Assembly (NCBI RefSeq): GCF_964204645.1 | Contig: NC_134030.1 | Location: 20,279,110 to 20,343,109 of the forward strand | Source of the DNA: Tubulanus polymorphus | Lineage: Eukaryota; Nemertea; Palaeonemertea; Tubulaniformes; Tubulanidae | Direction of reading: 5' to 3' | DNA length: 64,000 nt | Shown: one piece after another, positions 26,501 through 39,359 of the stretch | How positions within the stretch are numbered: position 1 is the first letter of the stretch | How the letters are laid out: each line of letters opens with the position of its first letter | The notes under the pieces: model-generated | Told to the model about the DNA's origin: nothing | Databases searched by the model: none | The model's input: the letters and a program-made list of their open reading frames with translations, nothing else | Program-made: the position numbers and the translations under genes

Positions 26501-29500
26501 AGACCGCGAACAAAGTGTAAGCGTTTGTCATTCAGGAACATCTTATGGGTCTAATGGGTTAAGGAAAAGAAAGTTCCCCGACTTTTCCGAGATTTCCAAC
26601 TAAGCGGCCACCGCGGTCAATTCATTCGAATTAGTAATGAAACGAATGTAAGCGAAAAAATCTACGTACCGTCTGTCGGTGCTGGTGATCTGTTGGGAGT
26701 CGGGATCGAACCAGGCGAGTTGAGGATCGGTGCCCGAGTCGACGTTCAACGCTTTGCAAGTGAACGCGAACGCCTCGTTCACCGGTCGCACGACGTTACC
26801 AGACGGCAAAATCTGCAGCTTTAAACTATCTGAAATAGAAACAATAATAATCATCGAATAATTCAGTTAAACGGACGTTTAGGATTTCGTTGAAATCAGC
26901 GCACGGGTCGTGTGGCCGAGACCAGGTGAGTGAACACCTTCAGTAAGTTAAACCCTTTCAGTGCTGACTAATCGATACCCTATAGTGCTGGAGATAATTT
27001 GAAAATTCTGAAAAAATCCGCCCTAGTGTGTTGAATAACGGGAATACCGCTATAGTGCGTCTACACCGCTATACCGCTATAGACGTCACTAGGGTCTTCA
27101 TTCCAAACAATGATGAAAGGCGAAATCTTTTCTAAATTCTAGTGAAATCACGAACTTCATGCAATAATTGAAAATCCTAGGAAAATGGAAACCAGAAAAA
27201 ATCGAAACCTTTAACCCTTTCAGTGCTGGCTAATTAATACCCTATAGTGCTGAAGATAATTTGAAAATTCTGAAAAATTCCACCCTTGTGTGTTGAATAA
27301 CGGGAATACCACTATAGTGCGTCTACACCGCGGCGCGATGTATCGTTAGTTACTAATACTTCACTATGTTTGACAGGTGCTGCCATCTTTCAATAGAGAT
27401 AATTAGTAATTACTAATTAAATCAATACACCGCAGTGCGCTGTACTTGCAAAATCCATCACTGATTCGTACACCGCACTGCGGTGTAGATGCACTGAAAG
27501 GGTTAACGGTTTTCAAGATATAAGATATTGGTCTGATCCGTGCCCGAGGAGAGCAACGCTTTCTCACGATCGAGACACATTGTTCGTACTTCTCTCGCTG
27601 TTTTTAGATTCCATCATTAAACTACGTCTGCTAATTATGACTCCGGGTACGAACACGTGGCGTTCCCCGGCACTCCCGACGTTTTCATATATCTTACTCT
27701 TTTTTCCTAACGCGTCCCTCCGGGATGCGGTTACCTTGGAAACTCGGGTGACACGTGATGTATCGCGCTGCAGGTATCCGTGCGCCGAAAAAATGAATTT
27801 TATCGCGTTTTCTTTAAAGCAATAAACAAACCGTGAGTGTTGCGTGCCTGGTGTCGCGCCGAAGATTTACTACATCGCTATACGGATGAAATTGTAACGG
27901 GACAATTTTTCTCATTCGTCAGACTTCTATTAACCCTTTCAGTGCATCTACACTGCAATTCGGTGTATAAATCAGTGATATATTTTGCTAGTACACCGCA
28001 ATGCTGTGTATTGATGTAATTATCTCTCTTGAAAGATGGCAGCACCTGTCAAACATAGTTAAATACTAGTAACTAACGATACACCGCGCGGTGTAGACGC
28101 ACTATAGTGGTATTCTCGATATTCAACAAACTAGGATGGAATTTCTAAAAATTTTCAAATTATCTCCAGCACTATATGGTATTAATTAGTCAGCACTGAA
28201 AGGGTTAAATGCAATAATTCATAAACTGTTCAAAACAATATTCATTCACAAAGAACCTCAGTATACGACAGTCACGGCGACAAAATAATAACAAGCCGTA
28301 GGCGACAACGGTTCTCGGGCTCAGACCCTAACTACGAAATTACCATGCGTTCGTTCCCGTTGCATTTTGGATACGATGTATCTACCTAAATTTCGGCAAA
28401 ACAACTTTTTGAATTTTTTCCCCGGGCTAGAATTAAACGAGATATCTGATTGGCTGATGTTGACATCATGCGCACGTGGCTGCGCACTCGGTCTAGCGTG
28501 GCAGGGTTTCGTACCGTGACAGTTCTGGCAAGGATGGAGTCCACATTGTGATGAAACATAAACTCATGTTCTAAAGGCTATGTACTTGTCTCTTTCTAGC
28601 TGAATTCTATATTATATTATATCGTTAATCCTGTTTTAGGAACTACCGTCGTCGGGCCCGGGATTCGAAGCCCTACCAGACCTGAATGACCGTAGGCATA
28701 CTTGAAATAAATCGCGCCACTTAAAGAGTGAAACCGATAATCAAGCGTTAATTCATGTCGTGCTAACGAGTGCGATTAGCGAATTGTTATCACATCATTA
28801 ACGGATTCTTAACACCTTTGACCGGTGCCACATCTGCCCGCAACACGAGATTCAAACCTGAATGACAGCCGTGCGTATCCAGAGACAAGACGCGCAGAGT
28901 GTTTTAGCAAATGTTCGTAACGCAAGTTGATAAGAAAAGGATATCCTGGCAGCGTCCTTCGACCACTTAAAAGAAGTATTTCTGGCAAAATAGCGCCAGT
29001 GATTTAAGCCTCTAGTCAAGAACACGCTGGAAGGAAATAAATCGAAAACATCTTCTATTGATGAAATATCTTCCATCCAGTCTCGATAGTTTCATTTCAA
29101 TTTTTCAGTATTTTTAGTATGCTAACAAAACATCTAGTTAGGTACGCAATCAGGATATCGAGATGCAGATCTTCGGGTGGTTATCTGTAGTTTTTCTAAA
29201 CATGTTGTAATCGGTGTTTGGTCACCAGGGGCCAGTTGCATAGTCATGGCTTAGACTTAAGACCAGTCTAAGACCAACTTCGTTCTATAGCCAATCTAAC
29301 GACTTAAGACCAGTCTTAAGATTTAAGACCAATTATGGACTTGAGTCTCGACTGTGCAACTGGCCCCTGGTTTCTATCTGCGACAGTGAGCGAGTATCAC
29401 ATCATCTACATTATCAATAACAGCAGCAAGACAATCATTAACTACTATATGTTCGGAATTGTTTTGCACTCCGATATCTATCGGATAGCAGCGGCTATTT

Positions 29501-32500
29501 TGTTAGTTGTAAAAACGATTACTTGGCCCCCGATACATGGAATAGAGTTATAGGCCGGGGGTATTAATACCAAATTAGGAGAGTATTTGAACTAGACACT
29601 GTTTAGGATACCTGCGCTATATAAATGACATTTTACCATTATCATCATTAGTAATGTAGTTAAGAACATACCCCCATTATATATCCCCCGGTAAATATCC
29701 CGATTTTTTTGGGGGGGACCGGGGGTTACCAGGGCAAGCGACTATTGTCGCGAAAAAAGTTTTACAGGACGCTCGATCGGACTTTATCCTGTCATTAGCA
29801 AACTTTTTGACGAGGCCAGTAATATTATATCCTCACTGGACCGGCCTAATAACCATCCTAAACGCGTATCGCATCATCCTCAGCCGCGACATAGGATCGT
29901 ATGGTGACTACTTCCAGTCACAAGTAACATCATCATCTCATCTATAAATCTGCGAATTATTAGTCACCATAGCAACTGCGTCGGATGGATCGTATGCGCA
30001 CGTATCTCAGTTAGGTTTCGAATGTACCTTCGGTGCGGTGTCTCGTAACTGAAAATCAATACTCATCACCATTGTCGACGACGACGACGACGACGGAGAC
30101 AAAGCGAGGTCACACGTGTGTCAGAATTCAGAATTCCGGCCGCTACTCCGGCCACAAGAGATGCCCATTTCATATATCGATGAATTTTCGGACGGCTCAT
30201 TTCGAACGGGCCATCCTACAGTAAATGCCCTTATAATGCTACAACCAATGCGCAACATTGCTTTAGAAACGAATTTGGTAACGTTGTTAAGTAATTGCCG
30301 ATTTGTGACAGGTTCTGATATATTGCTACGGCAAATCCACTTCAATTTCTTCAAAAACATAGCATACAGTCAGGCCTCGATATACCGCCCACATCGGTGC
30401 AGAATGATTTTGGTGGTGTAGAGGGTATGGCGGTATATCGGGGGTGTTTTACTATGTATTTGTATAGAGATATACATCGAGAAAAACCTGGCGGTAGGCG
30501 GGGTGGCGGTGTATTGGAGGGCTGTATTTGTATTGGGATGTATATTAAGAAAACCTGGCGGCAGGCGAGGGTGGTGGTAAATGGGAGGGGGGTATATCGG
30601 GGGTGTTTTACTATGTATTTGTATTGAGATGTATATTGAGAAAAACCTGGCGGTAGGCGAGGATGGCGGTAAATGGGAGGGCGGTATATCGGTGGGTTGA
30701 CTATATATTCAAAGAAAAAAAACTGTCATTCAGTAAATTATTGTCGTTGCACTTCCAATGCCACCGAATGGTATTTTCATCGAACTGAAGGATGATGACG
30801 GACTGTTGACAGTATTTCTAAATCAGCTGAGAGGCTGAAGGCCCCCCTTCCTCCAGATTCAGTTTCAGAAATAATGAAAACAATCGATACCGCGTTAAAC
30901 CGGGCAGTCCATTCCGAATCGGTTTACACCGACGAGTGGCTGGCTAAAGTCGATAAACTAAGCGCGCTCAGAACTCGATACAGCGAGAAACAGCCCCGGG
31001 ATTCAGCTGCTTTTTACCGTTTAAAAAGACGGCAGTTCGTGGAAGAATCTCTCGTGGTTTTCGGCCATTTTTAAAGGGAAATTCGATACCGTTGAAGACA
31101 CCTATGCGACGAACGTGCTTAGTCTATACCGGGATTGCAGCCCGGATAAAACTTTTTTTTTCATTGATTCGCACGAAACAAGACGAAACCCGTCCACGTT
31201 TCCGGGAAAAACATTTCGCAACAATCTTACTCGGAAATAATCGAGTTTTGCGCGCGGCGTTATTTCGAAGCACTCCGAACACGCGCCGAGGTTATCGCTA
31301 AAAAAAAAGAACGAGTACTCTTGACACACTGTTGAGGGAAACCTAGGCTCTTAGAAATTTGCTTGAATAGACCGTAAACGTATGCGGTCACTAGAAAGCC
31401 GGTAGGGGACACCTTAACGTGTGTCGACGAAACCTACTCTTAGAAGCGACGTACTTCAAGATACTCTGAAGTGCTGGAATTTCGAGAATTCCACTTGAAA
31501 ATTCCACCCAGTGCATCGTACACTGGGCATACTGCTAGTACCTAATATACCTACCAGTACAGTACGTTATACCTACCTTACAGAACAGTGTATTACAGAT
31601 ACCACTATTGCATCTACCCTGCAGTACGGTGTATTACAGACACCACTATTGCATCTACCCTATAGTACGCTGTATTAGAGATACCACTATTGCATCTACC
31701 CTGCAGTACGGTGTATTACAGACACCACTATTGCATCTACCCTGCAGTACGGTGTATTACAGATACCACTATTGAATCTACCCTGCAGTACGGTGTATTA
31801 CAGACACCACTATTGCATCTACCCTGCAGTATGGTGTATTACAGATACCACTATTGAATCTACCCTGCAGTATGGTGTATTACAGACACCACTATTGCAT
31901 CTACCCTGCAATATGGTGTATTACAGATACCACTATTGAATCTACCCTGCAGTACGGTGTATTACAGATACCACTATTGAATCTACCCTGCAGTACGGTG
32001 TATTACAGACACCACTATTGCATCTACCCTGCAGTATGGAGTATTACAGACACCACTATTGTATCTACCCTGCAGTATGGTGTATTACAGATACCACTAT
32101 TGAATCTACCCTGCAGTACGGTGTATTACAGACACCACTATTGCATCTACCCTGCAGTATGGTGTATTACAGATACCACTATTGAATCTACCCTGCAGTA
32201 TGGTGTATTACAGACACCACTATTGCATCTACCCTGCAATATGGTGTATTACAGATACCACTATTGAATCTACCCTGCAGTACGGTGTATTACAGATACC
32301 ACTATTGAATCTACCATGCAGTACGGTGTATTACAGACACCACTATTGCATCTACCCTGCAGTACGGTGTATTACAGACACCACTATTGCATCTACCCTG
32401 CAGTATGGAGTATTACAGACACCACTATTGCATCTACTCTGGAGTATGGTGTATTACAGACACCACTATTGCATCTACCCTGCAGTGCGATGTATAACAG

Positions 32501-35500
32501 GCATACCACTACTGCATTTACCCTATAGTTTGGTGTATTACAGACTTACTGCATTATTGCATCTACCCTGCAGTACGGTGTATAACAGGCGTATAGCTAA
32601 AGTAATTCTGCAACATGGCACAACATATTGCTAGTTACTAGTAATATTTCATAATGTCTGACAGGTGCGGCCATCTTAAAATCGTGATAACAACTTTAAG
32701 TTTGTCATCGATTTATACACCGCACTGCGGGGTAAAACCACCGAAATGGTTTTAAAGGCCGAGGAGTATGGATGCTAGTTAACCGGGTGGCAAACACTTG
32801 AGATCGGCCGTCCCACTTTTACAGTATCTTGTTTAAAATGTTTAGAGTGAGCGAGGTTGGCTCACAACAGAAAAGCAGGTCACACACAGTAAAATTTGAC
32901 AAATTCATAAAAGTTTTCATATCAAGTTCTAAACTAATTTTATATAATCTAGTCATAGTGGGAATGAAAATCTGATGCTAGCGATCTTTTTTTGTAGAGA
33001 TAGGGCCAAGATTAAACATTTTAGAGACATTTCAAATTTTTTGAAAATCATCAATTTTTATCCGATTTCGATGAAATTAGGACACAACATTGATGGTAGA
33101 TAGCTAAACAAGTGTACGAAATTTCAGACTGATCCATTGACCATAGAAAAAGTTTTGATGTTGCCAAATTTTGGTACTATGAATGAGGCTATGTTTTGTT
33201 TATGTATACTGATGACTATAGGTATCAAATTACTGTTAATGTGCTCTGTGAGCTACACTAATTCACTGGATAACTCCTCCCTCTATGTCATTCAAAGATT
33301 CAAATTTTGAAGGAAATACCAACTAAAAAGCTTAATTTCTCGTAGAGGAGGGCCTAAAACATATTTTTGACTGCAGAAATGAATATATTACACATTAATA
33401 CATATGTCTGACAAAAAGGAGGGTCCAAATCGGATAACTGACAGAGAAAATAGGAGATTTCCAGTTTCAACCGTTGGAGCTCTCCACTGCACTATTGCTT
33501 CATGGGTACTGCCATCTTTGACATTGATTGGGCTTTTATACTGCTCCTCGGCCTTTAAGGAAGACGGCGACTGAGTTATAGCGAAACTCTGAACTACGAT
33601 TGCCCTATCAGGTAGACCACCGGCGTAATGATGCAGCAGATCGTGTGAAAGGTACTGATGACCTATGAATCACACTGTGTTGTTCCATGCGGTATTCGAT
33701 TACGTGTCAGCTGAAGGTGAATTTAAGTCACATAAGTAAGTCTAATTTGACTATACCGTGTGCCAGAGTTAGTCACCTAATCACAATATTGTCTCTAAAT
33801 GAATTCGAAACCACGTACTATTGTGTAACTGTAGCTGAATATTATGTAACACTTGCCATGCACGCCATTCAACTGACTAATGATAAATCCATGTAACTGA
33901 AACCAAGTCATTGATTTATAGGCCTCGCAGGTGTCTGCTTGTGCCTGGACTGGAGGCCAATCTCGATTTAGTTTTTTTTATTCGCAAACAGTCAATTATG
34001 CATTTAGTTGCTGTAGTTAGGACTATCAGTTTCCAGCAAACAAAACGCCCAGTCTGCTCTATATTTTTAGGGTAGTCTATAAAGAAATTTCAGTCAAGTT
34101 TTCAGCCAAGTCTGGCGTAACATCAACAGATTTACTCTACATACATAAGGCACTCTACATGTAAAATGTCAAAGTCCAGTCAGACTGTGTACTCCAGCAT
34201 ACTCTACAAATAGTGTTCACGTAGACCACTATACTCTTCATGTAGTGTAAATGTAGTCCAGTCTACAGTCAGATAGTGTCAATGTAGTCCAGTCTACAGT
34301 CAGATAGTGTAAATGTAGTCCAGTCTACAGATAGTGTCACAGATAGTGTCAGTGTCAATTTAGTCCAGTCTACAGATAGTGTCAATGTAGTCCAGTCTAC
34401 AGATAGTGTAAATGTAGTCCAGTCTACAGTCAGATAGTGTAAATGTAGTCCAGTCTACAGTCAGATAGTGTAAATGTAGTCCAGTCTACAGTCAGATAGT
34501 GTAAATGTAGTCCAGTCTACAGTCAGATAGTGTAAATGTAGTCCAGTCTACAGATAGTGTCACAGATAGTGTCAGTGTCAATGTAGTCCAGTCTACAGAC
34601 AGTGTCAATGTAGTCCAGTCTACAGACAGTGTCAATGTAGTCCAGTCTAAGGATGGTGTATAGTGTCCTAGTCTACAGATAGTAGTGCGAATCAAGTCCA
34701 GCAACGGTAAATTAAATGTAGACCAGTCTACAGACATTGTAAATGTAGTTCAGTATACAGACATTGTAAATGTAGTCCAGTCTACAAAGAGGTTTAATGA
34801 AGCCCGCAACACCGCTCATCAATCTTGATGTTTGAAGAATATTTATGAGTTACATAATGATGCTATAATTCACCGGCAGTGAAGGGGTCATCAAGTACAT
34901 AATCACGTGTTATCTACACTGGAAACATCTTGAAATAGCGTCATAAACAAAAAGCGATATTCATAATTGAAAACGAAAAAGGAAGGCGACATGACGTACT
35001 GCATGAACCGGGTTCCAGCGATATACCACCACCAGCAGCAGCGCTACCCTGCACAGCAACACCCGCCCGTAATATAAATTCATCTACTACACCGCCGTCT
35101 CCGTCATCTACGGCTCGGTACGGTAACCATAGGGTCGTAATCACGCGTAACCATAGAAACCATCAAGATGTTGGACACGGCTAGGTCATAAGAAAGGTAG
35201 CGCGAATAATAAGTAAGCCGTAAAGATGATTCTAGACTATACGACGACAGTGCACAGCATCGAGTTTAACATCTAAATGTATCTGAACAATACCATTAGG
35301 CCTAAACATGTTGTGAATTCATTGAATAGATTAATGTCTAATGTCTGGTATCTGTCTCAAATAATGTTCTGACCAGAAGAGTGGATGATCAGTTTTTGAA
35401 AGTGTACGGATAAAATGTCTAATATCTGGTGTTTGTAGTTCATTTTCAATTAAAAATGTCTCAGATGAAGCACTGAACGCATGTGAAGTGTGGACGATCA

Positions 35501-38500
35501 GTTTTTGAAAGTGTGCTGATAAAATGTCTAATGTCTGGTGTTTGTAGTTCATTTTCAATTAAAAATGTCTCAGATGAAGCACTGAACACATGTGAAGTGT
35601 GGACGATCAGTTTTTGAAAGTGTGCTGATAAAATGTCTAATATCTGGTGTTTGTAGTTCATTTTCAGTTAGAAATATCTCAGGTGAAGCACTGAACACAT
35701 GTGAAGTGTGGACGATCAGTTTTTGAAAGTGTGCTGATAAAATGTCTAATATCTGGTGTTTGTAGTTCATTTTCAATTAGAAATGTCTCAGGTGAAGCAC
35801 TGAACACATGTGAAGTGTGGACGATCAGTTTTTGAAAGTGAGCTGATAAAATGTCTAATATCTGGTGTTTGTAGTTCATTTTCAATTAGAAATGTCTCAG
35901 GTGAAGCACTGAACACATGTGAAGAGTGGACGATCAGTTTTTGAAAGTGAGCTGATAAAATGTCTAATATCTGGTGTTTGTAGTTCATTTTCAATTAGAA
36001 ATGTCTCAGGTGAAGCACTGAACACATGTGAAGTGTTGACGATCAGTTTTTGAAAGTGTTCTGATAAAATGTCTAATATCTGGTGTTTGTAGTTCATTTT
36101 CAATTAGATATGTTTCACGTGAAGCATTGAACACATAAAATCTCTATCCATGAGCAAAAAATAGCAATATATAGTGAATGAAATATTTTGAAATATCAAA
36201 CCTGAGTGCAGAATCCAGATTGATACATGCAATATGCATTAAGCTGATGAAAATGAATCAATGAATTGCTGCTGTTTTTTACAAATCTAATCTAAACATT
36301 CGCGCGATCATTGTGAATTGTGATATTGTTATTTGATTGTAATCTATTGTTTCCCGCGATGGTTTTTGCGACCGTCCTCGTTCCTCGGTGCGCTCAGTTA
36401 CCATGGTTACGGCATCTATCAATCGCGGTAATATTCGGAATTTCTCGTACAATCAGAAGCAGAGGCCAGTGACTTACACGAGACAAATATGTATCGGAAT
36501 TGACCTCGAAAAATTTCTACGGCATATATTTTTCGAAGTGCGTAAGTAGTATAGATTTAGGCGTAGTCTACTGAACTACAAACTAGATACAATTTCTAAT
36601 TCTCTATTTCTCAAAAGTGCAGGGATCCTGGAAGAGCTCAAGGAGTCGCAGGGATCCTGGAAGAGCTCAATGAGTCGCAGGGATCCTGGAAGAGCTCAAG
36701 GATTTGCAGGGATCCTGGAAGGATTCAAGATGTCGCAGGGAACCTGGAAGGACTCAAGGAGTCGCAGGGATCCTGCAAAAACTCAAGGAGTCGCAGGGAT
36801 CCTGGAAGGATTCAAGATGTCGCAGGGAACCTGGAAGGACTCAAGGAGTCGCAGGGATCCTGCAAGAACTCAAGGAGTCGCAGGGATCCTGCAAGAACTC
36901 AAGGAGTCGCAGGGATCCCGCAAGAACTCAAGGAGTCGCAGGGATCCTGCAAGAACTCAAGGTATTGCAGGGATCCTGGACAGAGTTTCAGTACGACATT
37001 ATCAAAATTGTGCTATTTGTGGCAACATTCCGATTCAAGGTTTCGTAATAACCGATAAATTGTTTTATATACAAGCGAGGTCGTTATAACTAGTTTTCAT
37101 AGAACAGTTCTGCAATTTCGCCGATATTCAACGGCTCTTTAGCGCGCATGCAAGCGAGAAGTGGTCCTCCCCCAGCGAAGCCTGCAGTGCATGCTTCACG
37201 AATGGCACTCTTACACCGAGATACTCAAAAACACTTCATGTTTTAAATCGTCCCGAAGAGCCCTCCGTCTCGATAGGTATCCGCCGATATCAACAGCCGC
37301 TCGGATCAGCCGTGCAGGTAGTCGCGCGCCGCGGTACACGTCGCACTCACGCCTTTCTCATTAATATTTCAAAAACATCTCACCCGAGACTGATCACAAA
37401 CACCGATGAATTTGATTAACCCTTTCATTGCGTCTACACTGCAGTGCGGTGTATATATCGTTGATGAATTTTGCTAGTACACCACACTGCAGTGTATTGA
37501 TGTATCTCTATTGAAAGATGGCAGCACCTGTCAAACATTGTGAAATACTAGTAACTAACGATACACCGCGCCGCGGTGTAGACGCACCATAGTGGTATTC
37601 CCGTTATTCAACACACTAGGGTGGAATCTTCCAAAATTTCTAGATTATCTCCAGCACTATAGGGTATTAATTAGTCCGCACTGAAAGGGTTAACTCAGTG
37701 CGCACAAAGGTACGAAACAGGCTGTGAAACCTCGGACCCTTGAAAGTCAGACAGAAACCCAACGGTTCCCAAGTCTCTCCAAATTTCATAGGATTCTGCT
37801 GGCTCAGCCTGTGCCTTGTCCGCGCAGGATGTTAACCCGCTATTTCTAAAGAACAAAGAAGGCCAACAGTCAGCCATCTCGAATGATGGAACTTTCAAAA
37901 TCCATAGGGCTGTTTTGTGCATTACCAGACAACATGTCAGCAGGCAATTTCATGATTGTATTCACTCTAGTTCAGCGTGTATCTTATACATAAGATCGTT
38001 TTCCTGCTATTCTCGTGGAAAGACGGCCACCAGTCAGCCAGCTTGAAAAGTTGAACCTCCCGGCTATGCAAATTTTCGAGGTCACAATTTTTCATTCGAA
38101 ATACTAATTGATATTTGGGGTGAAAGTGATAGATAATTTGTAATTAAAGGCCCATTGGTATGAGCAGTAGTAAACCGGGTGGTAAGCACTTGAGATGGGC
38201 CGTCCCACTAGCTACACTAACATGTTGATGATGTTTACAGTGAGTAAGGGTGGCTTACAACTGTAACTGTAGAGGTCACACACTGTAATATCTGACAAAT
38301 TCATAAATTTTCATATAAAGTTCTGAGGTAATTTTAAATGGTGCAGTCTTATTGGGGATGAAAATCTGAAGCTTGTGATCATTTTCTGTAAGAAAAGGAC
38401 CAAGATTAAAGAATTTGGCGAAATTTTGAGATTTTAAGAAATTTTCAATTTTTATCCGATTTTGATGAAATTTGGGCATAACACTGAAGGTAGATAGCTT

Positions 38501-39324
38501 AACAAGTGTATGAAATTTCAGACTGATTCCTTGATCGGGAAAAAAGTTTTTTGTAGTGAGATTTTGGTACTATGAATTAGCCTATATTTTTGTTTATGTG
38601 TAGTGATGATCTAGGGTATCATGTTACTGTTACTGTGCCATGCAAGCTACGCTGATTCACTGGATAACTCCTCCCTTTACGTCATTCAAAGATTCAAATT
38701 TTGAAGAAAATACCAACGAAATTGCTTAATTACTCGAAGAGGAGGGTCTAAAACATAATTTTAACTGCAGAAATGAATATATTATACATTAGTACATATG
38801 TCTGACAAAAAGGAGGATCCAAATCGGATAACTGACAGAGAAAATAGGAGAATTCCAGTTTCCACCATTGGAGCTCCTCACTGCTCCACGGGTTCAAAGA
38901 TACTGCCATGTCTGACATTGATTGGGCTTTTATACTGCCAGTGGGCCTTTAATATCAGGTTTGTTTTTGGCAGGCGGACGGAGGAACCACGCGTTCCTCT
39001 TCAATTCAATAATAACGCACTTTGCTAATGCTCGAAATGACAATTTGCCCTTTTTGTAACTATGGTAACAGCTGCTCATACAGGCTGCTGTACCTGGACG
39101 TTAATTCCGCCCGTGTCGACCGAGTGCAGTTTATTACCCCGAACACTGCGCTGTCTTATTAGAGAAAATCTTCAATTATTCAAACTGATGAGATATCTAG
39201 GCCTAACACAGGTATTAATCGACCACCTGGCTTCACCCTAGTCCAGTAATAAACAATGCCCGATGTCTGGTGTTTCATTTCTTTTTTTCCTTGTCATGGT
39301 GGCTGGTTTTATTTCATAATAGCC

Positions 39325-39359
<35 letters not shown>

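Noticed and set aside
31854-32634. 137- and 150-aa frames rich in YYRHHYCIYPA
   Set aside because: Product of the 41-bp minisatellite.
36670-37089. 139-aa frame with SRRDPARTQGVAGIL repeats
   Set aside because: A 29-bp repeat without stops; two frames are open equally, so no evidence of selection on protein.
38798-39028. 76-aa frame in family B transposon as a transposase remnant
   Set aside because: No catalytic motif, and the matching frame in the other copy breaks.
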